From NCBI RefSeq assembly GCF_038502225.1, contig NC_091303.1, forward strand, positions 25,866,300 through 25,930,299: DNA of 64,000 nt. The letters are read 5' to 3'. The notes beneath the pieces are model-generated. The model was not told the DNA's origin and did not search any database. It saw only the letters and a program-made list of their open reading frames with translations. Below, one piece after another: positions 12,741 to 23,882 of this stretch. The position numbers were made by a program, and so were the translations under genes. Origin of the DNA: Cherax quadricarinatus. Lineage: Eukaryota > Arthropoda > Malacostraca > Decapoda > Parastacidae. Numbering within the stretch: the stretch's first letter is position 1; every line of letters begins with the position of its first letter.

Positions 12741-13550
12741 GGTTGTGCTGGTGAAACGGCATACAAGACAAAGTTGAATTATTCAACTGAACGGAAGTTC
12801 AGTGTGCGAGACTTGGAAGTAACAATGTTGGAAGATCTCACATTCAATGATCACAACAATATTATTATTGCTACAGCAAGGAAAATAATAGTCTGCATAA
12901 CTAGAACTTTAAAAATCAGAGATGTTGAGCCAATGATAATAAATACTCTTCAAGTCACTTGTTCTTTATATGCTGGAATACTGCTGTATACTGAGTTTCC
13001 CCTCAGAGCAGGACAGACTGTACAGATGAACTGATAACTAGAAAAAGTAGAGAGAGCCTTCACTGCCAATATAAATCTAGTCAAGCATCTTAATTTCTGA
13101 GAACGCTTGAAGTTGCTTCACCTGTATTCCTTAGAATGTAGGCGAGAAGGGTACATAAAAATTTACACCTGGAAAAATCCTGGAGAGACTAGTTCTAAAC
13201 CTGAACACTGAAATCATACTGTATAACAGCTACAGACTTGGCAGGTGTTGCAAAATACCCCCAATGAAAAGTCAGTGTGTGATGATTATGCTAACAAGAA
13301 CTCATTAAGTTAAAGAGGACCAAAACACTAACACACTTCATATTTAAGAGAAATTACCAAGAACCCCTGACTGTCTTCAAGAGTGAACTTAATATTTTTC
13401 TCAAGTCAGTCCTTAGTCAGCTGGACTGTGGAGCACACGATGGACTGTGTATCTAGCACAGCCTGGTTGATCACGCCATCCATCAAAAGGCCTGCTCTGG
13501 GACCTGGCCGTGCGGGTGTTAACCCCTGAAATCGACTCCAGGTAGGTAGG
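12741..13550 (+). pseudogene. LINE family A C-terminal pseudogene
   Basis: Longer copy than the one at 11.3 kb: starts at the TDSGHTIERK-equivalent region, keeps the DLTFNDHNN segment near 12838-12864 and the IICITRTLKIRD-like segment, and ends CCCCTGAAATCGACTCCAGG. A 98-residue open frame survives at 12738-13034; downstream is frameshifted. Confidence 0.78.
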
Positions 13551-13730
13551 GTGATTTTGAGGGCGGTGATAGTAAGTAGTAGTGAGGGGTGGAGAGGGGA
13601 TCATGAGGGGTGATGAAATGAGATGGTGTGGGTGTGGTGATAGTGAAGGGATGGTGATGGAATGGTGACAGAAGCAGAGAGGTGATAGCAAGGGGTGACA
13701 GTGAGGCTGGAGAGGGGAGTGCTGATGTTG
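13551..13730. repeat. G/T/A-rich degenerate repeat
   Basis: Irregular GGTGAT/GTGAGGGGTG repeats following the LINE 3' end. Confidence 0.75.
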
Positions 13731-13789
13731 GAATATGAGATAAGGGGAGACTTATTAACTGGATTTTTGTAATTTTTGTAGCTGAAGTT

Positions 13790-15725
13790 GTAATATATTG
13801 TGCACCCCGTGTACATTATGTGAGAGGAAGCTGTTAGTACACTGCACACCCTATGTACACCCCGTGAAAGACAGTTGCCAGTACATCGTGCACCCCGTGT
13901 ACATTTTGTGAGGCAGCTGCTATTGGACTGTGTACATTATGTGAGGCAGCTGCTATTGGACTGTGTACATTATGTGAGAAGCAGCTGCTAGTGCACTGTG
14001 TACATTATGTGAGAGGCAGCTGCTAGTGCACTGTGTACATTATGTGAGAGGCAGCTGCTAGTGTACTGGGTACATTATGTGATAAACAGCTGTTAGTGCA
14101 CTGTGTACATTATGTGAGAGGCAGCTGCTAATGCACTGTGTGCATTATGTGAGAGGCAGCTGCTAGTGCACTGTGTGCATTATATGAGAGGCAGCTGCTA
14201 GTGCACTGTGCACACTGTGAGAATCAGCTGTTAGTGCACTGTGTACATTATGTGAGAATCAGCTGTTAGTGCACTGTGTACATTATGTGAGAGGCAGCTG
14301 CTAGTGCACTGTGTAGTGAGAGGCAGCTGCTAGTACTGTGTACATTATGTGCTAGTGCACTGTGTACATTATGTGAGAGGCAGCTGCTAGTGTACGGTGT
14401 ACATTATGAGAGAGGCAGCTGCTAGTGCACTATGTACATTATGTGAGAGGCAGCTGCTAGTGCACCGTGTACATTATGTGAGAGGCAACTGCTAGTGCAC
14501 TGTGTACATTATGAGAGGCAGCTGCTAGTGCACTGTGTACATTATGTGAGAGGCAGCTGCTAGTGCACTGTGTACATTATGAGAGAGGCAGCTGCTAGTG
14601 CACTATGTACATTATGTGAGAGGCAGCTGCTAGTGCACTGTGTACATTATGTGAGAGGCAGCTGCTAGTGCACTGTGTACATTATGTGAGAAGCAGCTGC
14701 TAGTGCACTGTGTACATTATGTGAGAGGCAGCTGCTAGTGCACTGTGTACATTATGTGAGAAGCAGCTGCTAGTGCACTGTGCACATTATGTGAGAGGCA
14801 GCTGCTAGTGCACTGTGTACATTATGTGAGAGGCAGCTGCTAGTGCACTGTGTACATTATGTGAGAGGCAGCTGCTAGTGCACTGTGTACATTATGTGAG
14901 AGGCAGCTGCTAGTGCACTGTGCACATTATGTGAGAGGCAGCTGCTAGTGCACTGTGTACATTATGTGAGAGGCAGCTGCTAGTGCACTGTGTACATTAT
15001 GTGAGAGGCAGCTGCTAGTGTACGGTGTACATTATGTGAGCGGCAGCTACTAGTGCACCGTGTACATTATGTGAGAAGCAGCTGCTAGTGCACTGTGCAC
15101 ATTATGTGAGAGGCAGCTGCTAGTGCACTGTGTACATTATGTGAGAGGCAGCTGCTAGTGCACTGTGTACATTATGAGAGAGGCAGCTGCTAGTGCACTG
15201 TGTACATCATGTGAGAGGCAGCTGCTAGTGCACTGTGTACATTATGTGAGAGGCAGCTGCTAGTGCACTGTGTACATTATGTGAGAGGCAGCTGCTAATG
15301 CACTGTGTGCATTATGTGAGAGGCAGCTGCTAGTGCACTGTGTGCATTATATGAGAGGCAGCTGCTAGTGCACTGTGCACACTGTGAGAATCAGCTGTTA
15401 GTGCACTGTGTACATTATGTGAGAATCAGCTGTTAGTGCACTGTGTACATTATGTGAGAGGCAGCTGCTAGTGCACTGTGTACATTATGTGAGAGGCAGC
15501 TGCTAGTGCACTGTGTACATTATGTGAGAGGCAGCTGCTAGTGCACTGTGTACATTATGTGAGAGGCAGCTGCTAGTGCACTGTGTACCTTATGTGAGAG
15601 GCAGCTGCTAGTGCACTGTGTACATTATGTGAGAGGCAGCTGCTAGTGCACTGTGTACATTATGTGAGAGGCAGCTGCTAGTGCACTGTGTACCTTATGT
15701 GAGAGGCAGCTGCTAGTATATTGTG
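13790..15725. repeat. 35-bp minisatellite, about 55 copies
   Basis: Unit CACTGTGTACATTATGTGAG + AGGCAGCTGCTAGTG (35 bp), each with the palindrome GCAGCTGC (an E-box CAGCTG). A variant block of about 180 bp (starting CTAATGCACTGTGTGC near 14129) recurs intact near 15296, 1167 bp later, so part of the array arose by a long internal duplication. Residual units lie at 16977-17060 beyond an insertion, so the array once continued there. Confidence 0.95.
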
Positions 15726-15983
15726 TCAATGGTACATCACATATGTAGCAGGATATCATTACTAGACGTGAAGGTTAGCTTGAGTCACGAAAGATCAGGA
15801 TGCTGACCTGTGTGTGAGCTGAAACCTTGCCATACCTGCGGCATGGGTAGCCATGATGTAGACACGAAGCTGGTAGAATATGTTGGCAGATGATACAACC
15901 TTTTCTACCTAATAAACACCGTGCAGAACTATTGTGCATTTTTATAATGCCACTACAACGTTCCTCGAACCACCGTCCATAAT
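15726..15983 (+). mobile_element. LTR-like sequence, left arm of inverted pair
   Basis: Begins TGTCAATGGTACATCAC and contains CTAATAAACACCGTGCAGAA (with AATAAA) near 15908-15927. It is closely similar to the reverse complement of 16733-16976. TG at the start, a poly(A) signal and a CA-like end are LTR features. It sits against the 35-bp minisatellite. Confidence 0.6.
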
Positions 15984-16055
15984 AATTGCACACTTGCCAG
16001 GCAAGTGTGCAATTGTCCTATCTCTGCACACTTGCCAGGCAAGTGTGCAGAGATA
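15984..16055. repeat. Two adjacent perfect palindromes (31 and 37 bp)
   Basis: 15984-16014 and 16019-16055 share the core GCACACTTGCCAGGCAAGTGTGC, each with different perfectly complementary outer bases (AATT and TATCTCT). They lie at the junction between the left LTR-like arm and the Gypsy fragment. Confidence 0.95.
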
Positions 16056-16059
16056 GGAT

Positions 16060-16732
16060 TGAACTCGTGTATGGTCAGAGACCATCTCACTAATCTTAAA
16101 CAAGGGAATCAAAGGAGCATGATCTGTCAAGACATGAACTGGGTACTGGTAGATACCAAGGTAATGTTTTAATTAAAGCCCAAACAATGGCTAATGCTTC
16201 TTGCTCAGTTACAGAATAATTTTGTTCTGCACTGTTTAAGTCAACTAGCAAATGAAATTGGATTAAACGTACCATCAGTCTTATGCGCTAGGATGGCTCC
16301 TATGCCAATAGCACTAGTGTCTGTGGTCAGGCAGAAAGGCTTTTTTTAAAACCAGGAAACTTTAATACAGGAGCATAAGTTAGCTTACCTTTTAATGTCT
16401 GGAATACTCTTGATGGAAGGTCGAAGTGGAAAGAGCATCTTTCTTAAACAATTCAGTTACTGGTGCTACAACAGAAGAAAAAATTGCAATAAAAACTATA
16501 GAAACCTGCTAGGCCCACAAATGAACTTACGGCATTAGCAGCTTTTGGTGTAGAAAAATTTTGTACAGCAGTTACTATACTTTGGTCAATCGTAACCCCT
16601 CTAGGAGTGACTACGTGACCAAGTAACTTGATCTCTGATCAAAGGAACTGGCATTTTGAGAGTTTTATCTTTAGAATGGCTTCTTTAACCTTACCAAGTA
16701 TCAAACCAAGTCTCTTCAGATGCATTTCCCAA
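16060..16732 (-). pseudogene. Gypsy RT-RNase H fragment
   Basis: On the minus strand it runs from the end of the reverse transcriptase (stretch equivalent to KCQF, FLGH, near 16600-16660) through the tether into RNase H (DTSAIGIGAILA-like near 16280-16320; TEQEALAIVWALIK near 16180-16210; VHVLTDHAPLIP near 16110-16140). It matches the Gypsy copies at 19.5 and 23.9 kb. Stops and frameshifts make it non-functional. It lies between two LTR-like arms facing opposite ways. Confidence 0.75.
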
Positions 16733-16976
16733 TTGTTGTGGATGGGAGTTCGAGAAATATCGTAGTGGGATTATAGAAATACACAATAGTTCTGCACGGT
16801 GTTTATTAGGTAGAAGAAGTCTTGTCATCTGCCAGTGTATCCTGCCAGCTTCGTCTCTACAATGTGATTGCCCATGCCCGCGGGTATGGCGAGGTTTGAA
16901 CTTCTACACAGGTCAGCATCCTGACCTTCTGTGACTCAAACTGTCACGTCCACTAACGGTCTCCTACTACATACAT
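16733..16976 (-). mobile_element. LTR-like sequence, right arm of inverted pair
   Basis: Reverse complement starts TGTCAGTGGTATATGTATG, carries CTAATAAACACCGTGCAGAA and ends TCCACAACA. It matches 15726-15983 at most positions. Normal LTRs are direct repeats; these are inverted. Confidence 0.6.
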
Positions 16977-17060
16977 ATACCACTGACATGTGTACCCTGT
17001 GTACATTGTGAGAGTCAGCTGCTAGTACACAGTGCACACCATATACGTCCCGTGAAGGGA
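16977..17060. repeat. Residual units of the 35-bp minisatellite
   Basis: TGTGTACATTGTGAGAGTCAG then CTGCTAGTACACAGTGCACACC: two diverged units that resume the array of 13.8-15.7 kb on the other side of the insertion. Confidence 0.85.
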
Positions 17061-17463
17061 TACACAAAAGTCTACTATATGTTATAGCCAAATTTTGAAT
17101 ATTTTCCTAGAATTTCAGGAATCTTATTACTATTATTTAATACAAAATGAGATATGTATAAGACTCTTAATTACTCTACAAGACAATAAAACAAGTGTAT
17201 TTTTCTAGTTTATTAGTCAGGAGAGGAACGTGACACCTGCTGGTAACTAGGCACCTGGCATGTCTACTTACCAACAGGTGTGAGAAACGTGACACCTGGC
17301 CTGTCTAGTTACCAGAAAGTATAAGAAATATTGTTGAAACAAGTGCAGAGGTTCCCAGGAGTAAAGTGGACCATCTACAGATTGTAAAAGTTGGCCATTT
17401 TCTTCATAATCAACTTCAAACTTAATATTTCTACTCCGTGAAGCGAGGCAACCTAAGAACCAT

Positions 17464-17500
17464 GTTGCTGCTAGTGGGCGTGTGAGCCACTAGCAGCAAC
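17464..17500. repeat. Perfect stem-loop, 14-bp stem
   Basis: GTTGCTGCTAGTGG, a 9-base loop GCGTGTGAG, CCACTAGCAGCAAC. Function unknown. Confidence 0.9.
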
Positions 17501-17670
17501 AACCTGGCTGGTTAGATAGAGACCCCAATGGAAATAAGTTATTCTGTCTGACTTTTTTGGGTTATCCTAGCTTCTCTACACATATGCTGCTATGTATGAT
17601 AATCTATGTAACTGTATTTGTGTATACCTGAATAAACTTTACTTGCATACTACAGTGGACAGGGAAGCCT

Positions 17671-17723
17671 GTGTTCTAGCCTGGCACCTGGTGGTCTCAG
17701 TCCGAGGTGCCAGGTTAGAACAC
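17671..17723. repeat. Stem-loop, 18-bp stem with one mismatch
   Basis: GTGTTCTAGCCTGGCACC pairs with GGTGCCAGGTTAGAACAC around a 17-base loop. It has the size of a small foldback repeat; it is shorter than a typical animal pre-miRNA stem, so I do not call it one. Confidence 0.85.
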
Positions 17724-17799
17724 TGGAAACTGGTCACAGGTTTTTGTTCTGGGACTCATTCAATGGTGTCACTTATAAGTCTCTAAAATAGTCGTTAAC

Positions 17800-17945
17800 A
17801 TAATACTCGCCTAGATGTACTCACCAAGGAGTACTCACCTAGGAGTACTCACCTAGATGTACTCATCTAGATGTACTCACCTAGATGTACTCACCAAGGA
17901 GAACTCACCAAGATGTACTCACTAAGGAGTACTCACCTAATTATT
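17800..17945. repeat. Short GTACTCACCTAG tandem repeat
   Basis: About nine variants of GTACTCACCTAGAT or GTACTCACCAAGGA. The final unit, GTACTCACCTAATTA, is the reverse complement of the LINE B terminus AATTAGGTGAGTAC, so this array may be a LINE B 3' end whose terminal motif was amplified. Confidence 0.85.
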
Positions 17946-18034
17946 TTCTAGACGTTCCATAAAAGCTGTGGGGAGTATAATGAGGCAGCAGCGGATGTAA
18001 CCATGTTACATAACTGCTGGCTGTAAAAATCATT

Positions 18035-18120
18035 CTATTAAAACCCTGGTAGCTGAAAGGCACAACGCTGGGCCTGCTTCTCGCACGGACCACAGTTCGA
18101 GTCCCGTCCATTATTCACTT
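18035..18120 (+). mobile_element. tRNA-like SINE head
   Basis: TGGTAGCTGAAAGGCAC (A-box-like) and CAGTTCGAGTCCCG (B box) about 35 bases apart, as in a tRNA gene. No matching acceptor stem is visible, and an ordinary tRNA gene is therefore unlikely. A different head from the SINE families at 3, 7 and 31 kb. Confidence 0.55.
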
Positions 18121-18207
18121 AGTTGTATTTACAGGAATGGAGTAAGACTGGTAGCCAAGCCCGCCACTAACTGAGCAGCCCTTATACCATATACTTATCA
18201 TTTCGTG

Positions 18208-18245
18208 TGATAACGTGTGTGTGTGTGCGCGCGCGCGCACGCACG
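18208..18245. repeat. (GT)n(GC)n tract
   Basis: GTGTGTGTGTGCGCGCGCGCG, a potential Z-DNA former. Short. Confidence 0.9.
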
Positions 18246-18494
18246 CCTGTCCAGTGTAGTTATTTGGGAAGACTGAGAATACAAAATGAAGGGAAGGAAC
18301 GTGATGGGGAGAGATAAGAGATGACAGGGCGAGAAGGGAAACGAGACAATAATGTTGGAGAAAGACGGTTATAAGATGATCCAGGGAACAGTGGAGGTGA
18401 AAACTCTAAATGAGATGAGACGGCAAAAGAGGGGAAAGACAGACAATAACTGGTGTAATAGAAAGGTTGGCAGAAGTGAAATGTGCCAAATGAG
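18246..18494. other. Purine-rich leader of the 25-bp array
   Basis: AG-rich, non-coding, no exact repeat. It grades into the minisatellite. Confidence 0.5.
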
Positions 18495-19540
18495 GATGGA
18501 ATAAATGGAATGAGCTAGGTAAGGAGGGAGAAGAATGAGCTAGGTGAAGAGGGAGCAGAATGAGCTAGGTAAGGAGGGAGAATGAGCTAGGTAAGGAGGG
18601 AGAAGAATGAGCTAGGTGAAGAGGGAGCAGAATGAGCTAGGTGAAGAGGGAGCAGAATGAGCTAGGTAAGGAGGGAGAAGAATGAGCTAGGTAAGGAAGG
18701 AGAAGAATGAGCTAGGTGAAGAGGGAGTAGAATGAGCTAGGTAAGGGGGGGAGAAGAATGAGCTAGGTAAGGAGGGAGAAGAATGAGCTAGGTAAGGAGG
18801 GAGAAGAATGAGCTAGGTAAGGAGGGAGAAGAATAAGCTAGGTAAGGAGGGAGAAGAATGAGCTAGGTGAAGAGGGAGCAGAATGAGCTAGGTGAAGAGG
18901 AAGCAGAATGAGCTAGGTAAGGAGAGATAAGAATGAGCTAGGTAAGGAGGGAGAAAAATGAGCTAGGTGAAGAGGGAGTAGAATGAGCTAGGTAAGGGGG
19001 GAGAAGAATAAGCTAGGTAAGGAGGGAGAAGAATGAGCTACGTAAGGAGGGAGAAGAATGAGCTACGTAAGGAGGGAGAAGAATGAGCTACGTGAAGAGG
19101 GAGTAGAATGAGCTAGGTAAGGAGGGAGAAGAATGAGCTAAGTAAGGAGGGAGAAGAATAAGCTAGGTGAAGAGGGAGTAGAATGAGCTAGGTAAATAGG
19201 GAGAAGAATGAGCAAGGTGAAGAGGGAGTAGAATGAGCTAGGTAAGGTGGGAGAAGAATGAGCTAGGTGAGGAGGGAGAAGAATGAGCTAGGTGAAGAGG
19301 GAGTAGAATGAGCTAGGTAAGGAGAAGAATGAGCTAGGTGAGGAGGGAGAAGAATGAGCTAGGTAAGGAGGGAGAAGAATGAGCTAGGTGAAGAGGGAGT
19401 AGAATGAGCTAGGTAAGGAGGGAGAAGAATGAGCTAGGTGAGGAGGGAGAAAAATGAGATATGTGAGAGGGAGCAGAATGAGCTAGGTGAGGAAGTAGAA
19501 TGAGCTAGGTGAGGAGGGAGTACAATGAGCTAGGTGAACA
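18495..19540. repeat. 25-bp minisatellite, about 41 copies
   Basis: Unit GAATGAGCTAGGTAAGG + AGGGAGAA with interspersed GTGAAGAGGGAGTA/GCA variants. Two further units lie at 25688-25735, past the Gypsy region, so the array was probably split by insertion. Purine-rich on the plus strand. Confidence 0.96.
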
Positions 19541-20020
19541 AGGTTTTTGGCAAGTCCCGCTTCACAAGACAGCCAAGAGCTAACTGCATTCTCCACTCCT
19601 ACAGATCATTATCACTTCCTCCGTATGGCGTTTGGGTTACGATCTTCCCCTATCACATTCTCAAGACTCACGACTAATATCTTTAGAGGTCTCATAGGTA
19701 ATGCACTTATGGTGTACTTAGGTGAGGTAATCGTCATGTCAGAAGACACAGATACACACTTGAAAAGACTTGATGTAGTACTTGGTAAGCTTGAGGAAGC
19801 CAATTTAAAGATCAAACTGTCTAAATGTCAATTTTTCAGATCAGAAATTAAGTTTCTTGGTCACTCCTAGAGGGGTTACGACTGATCAAAGTAAAGTAAC
19901 TGCAGTACTAAATTTTCCATCTCCCAAAACTGCTGATGCCATAAGATCCTTTGTGGGCTTAGCAGGTTTTTACAGATCTTTCACTGTCAATTTTTCTTCA
20001 TAGCAGCTCCTCTAACTGAG
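19541..20020 (+). pseudogene. Gypsy copy 1, reverse transcriptase part, catalytically dead
   Basis: Starts mid-domain: fragments equivalent to KTAKELTAFSTPTDHYHF and MAFGLRSSPITFSRL, then YLGEVIV at 19715-19735 where Ty3/Gypsy enzymes have YLDDVIV. Both catalytic aspartates are changed. The frame breaks after KFLGHS near 19868. It joins the 25-bp minisatellite directly at its left, with no 5' LTR, gag or protease visible. Confidence 0.88.
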
Positions 20021-20660
20021 TTGCTTAAGAAAGATGCTCCTTTCGTTTGGACCTTCCGCCAAGAAAGAGCATTCCAAACTCTAAAAGAAAAGCTAACATC
20101 TGCTCCAATTTTGAAATTTCCAGATTTTTCTAAGCCCTTCTATCTGACAACTGATGACAGTTCAATTGGCATAGGTGCCATACTAGCTCAGAAGACTGAT
20201 GGCAAGTACAACACAGTTGCATTTGCTAGCCGAGTCCTTACAAAGACTGAACATAATTATACAGTAACTGAGCAAGAAGCTTTAGCAATAGTATGGTCTT
20301 TAAAGCACTTCCGAGACATTATTTATCAGTACTCTGTTCATGTCTTGACAGACCATGCTCTACTGATACCTTTATTCCAGAACAAACAACCTACTGGAAG
20401 GTTAGCCAGATGGACCTTGACTATCCAAGAGTTCAATCCTACCTTTGAACACTTAGATGGCAAGTCAAATGTAGTCACAGATGCTTTATCGTGACATGTT
20501 AGTATAGTAACTGCAGACCCTCCATTTACTGCCAAGGATGTAAAGAATGCTCAAAAAACAGATTCCATGTGGTCTGGTGTGATTCGATTCCTCCTCCAGG
20601 AAGATCTTATTCTGACTGTGAAGCCACCAGCACCCATCAGTGACTTTGTCATGAACCAAT
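20021..20660 (+). pseudogene. Gypsy copy 1, RNase H part
   Basis: A 157-residue open frame (20021-20494) holds the tether (FVWTFRQERAFQTLKEKL), RNase H core acids (TTDDSSIGIGAILAQ; TEQEALAIVWSLKHF; VHVLTDHALLIPLF) and ends at VVTDALS, where a TGA follows in place of the usual ALSR. The residues expected for RNase H chemistry are present, but the frame is cut off from RT and integrase. Beyond 20495 is the linker to integrase. Confidence 0.9.
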
Positions 20661-21690
20661 AATTACTGTATCGAACAGCTGAGTAGGGTACCCCTAGCAG
20701 AAGGGTATACCAATTAGTAATTCCACAGTCACTAGTGAATGTATCCTTACAGCTAGTTCACGATGTACCAGGTGTTGTGCACCCTGGTATGGATCGTTCT
20801 GTAAAGCAAGCCAGATTGAAATACTTTTGGCCTCATATGGCAACTGATATTTCTGAGTATGTTAAGAAATGTAGTGTCTGCATGCAACATAAAGGTAATG
20901 TTAATGGTCCTAATCCAATCCAGGTGTATCCAACTACTAGCAAACCGTGGAAAAGAGTTGCTTTAGATCTGTTAACTAATTTCCAATGTTCCCTCCAGAG
21001 CAACAAACATCTGTGTTTTATGGTAGATCATTTCACCAGATATTGCAGATAAGACTGCTGAGACAGTAGCTAAAGCATTTAAAGAATGCATTATCTGCAG
21101 GCATACCACCCCTAAGTCCCTTGTAACAGATAATGGAGGTGAATTCTGTAATGATATTCTTGAAAATTTGCATACCTTGTACAAGATCTTTAAATCCACC
21201 ATTGTTCCTCATCATCCTGCCAGCAATGGGTTACCGGAACAAACCAATCCCAACAGTGAAACCTGGGATGAAGTTATACCTGATGTTCAGTGTGCCATAA
21301 ATTTTGCTTACAATGTTTCCATAGGTGACACTCCACATTATGCACTGTACGGTGTAGATAAACGTTTGCCTTATGAGTTGTTATATTCTAACCCGAAACC
21401 AAAGTACAACCCTGATGATTTCATAGCAACTCATACCAGCTTAGCTCAAAGTGTTTTTAGAAGAATCCGTGAAACACTTCATAAATCAACAGCAGAATTT
21501 ACAAGTCACTAACACTCGAGCAAAGCCGTCCAAAATTACAGTAGGTTCCAGAGTTATGCTGACTAAATTTAATAAAAATCTGTAATGCCTAAGCTTGATC
21601 AAAAATCTGTTGGTCCTTATTGAGTAGTTGAACATATTATCGGCAATAAGTATAAGGTTAGATAATTAGTATTGGTCAGTATAACTTCCA
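20661..21690 (+). pseudogene. Gypsy copy 1, integrase part
   Basis: HHCC zinc-binding region at 20735-20910 (HPGMDRSVKQARLKYFWP, CSVCMQHKG), first catalytic Asp in WKRVALDLLTNF, second in the TDNGGEF-coding stretch near 21127-21147 in another frame, and the Glu in SNGLPEQTN near 21220. A 36-base in-frame deletion follows the Glu relative to copy 2. Frameshifts near 21050 and 21510 end any useful frame. No chromodomain is visible. Confidence 0.88.
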
Positions 21691-22192
21691 CCGCCCTGCC
21701 TCACTCACCCACATCTTACTGCCACTGTTTTTTTACTCTTATATTCCGGTTCTAGCACCATATTTTACGGACCACATAGGGGGTCAAGATGCAAGATTGT
21801 TCCTTCGCCCCTGTGCGCCAACGTAAAAACCTCCCATGTGCATCTATCATCGATTTAAGTGCTAATTCTTCGTGAACTCACCGAGTAGTGGTAGTGGAGT
21901 GCCGCGCCAGCTACAACCAACCTCCCATCACTACCATCATTCTTCACCAACGTCACTACAGTAATAATAAATAATATTTTTTATAGACACATTTGCGAGT
22001 GTTGAGACAATTTTTCAGTGATTTCTTAGTGACATTTCTTTCCAGTGATTTCTTAGTAGCATTCAGGGACTCTTGATTAGACTCAGTGTTCATTATATTC
22101 TGCTTGCAATATTAATTTTTTTCTTCAGTGTTTAAATTTTTGTGCTTTATTTTATGTTTGTTGTGTTGTATTCCTTATATATATATATCTTT
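21691..22192. other. Gypsy 3' region, non-coding, AT-rich to the right
   Basis: Continues from the integrase end with a short peptide-like tract (GGQDARLF, 21780-21803), then AT-rich sequence with a repeated CAGTGATTTCTTAGT (22017-22031, 22043-22057). It may be the 3' UTR or LTR; I see no paired LTR. Confidence 0.4.
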
Positions 22193-22650
22193 CTTTCAAC
22201 ACACCAGCCGTATCCCACCGAGGCGGGGTGGCCCAAAAGGAAAAACGAAAGTTTCTCCTTTTACATTTAGTAATATATACAGGAGAAGAGGTTACTAGCC
22301 CCTTGCTCCCGGCATTTTAGTCGCCTCTTACAACACGCATGGCTTACGGAGGAAGAATTCTGTTCCACTTCCCCATGGAGATAAGAGGAAATAAACAAGA
22401 ATAAGAACTAGAAAGAAAATAGAAGAAAACCCAGAGGGGTGTGTATATATGTGCTTGTACATGTATGTGTAGTGTGACCTAAGTGTAAGTAGAAGTAGCA
22501 AGATGTACCCGAAATCTTGCATTGTCATGAGACAGAAAAAAGGACACCAGCAATCCTACCATCATGTAAAACAATTACAGGCTTTCGTTTTACACTCACT
22601 TGGCAAGACGGTAGTACCTCCCTGGGCGGTTGCTGTCTACCAACCTACTA
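22193..22650 (+). mobile_element. Repeat with RTE-like 3' motif, single-unit version
   Basis: Matches 4291-4730 throughout: CCCACCGAGGCGGGGTGGCC, CCCCTTGCTCCCGGC, CAACACGCATGGCTTACGG, CTTCCCCATGGAGATAAG, and one copy of the motif that forms the 50-bp array at 4.7-5.2 kb (22612-22652). It is inserted within the T-rich tract that lies between the two Gypsy copies, then runs into (TA)n. Confidence 0.75.

Positions 22651-23882
<1,232 letters not shown>

Larger units (their letters stand above)
17061..17799. other. Unassigned AT-rich stretch with two hairpins
   Basis: No supported gene. It holds two stem-loops listed separately and a repeated AACGTGACACCTG motif (17228-17240, 17287-17299). Confidence 0.4.

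Noticed and set aside
17671..17723. MicroRNA precursor
   Set aside because: Stem of only 18 bp, no longer lower stem, no small-RNA evidence.
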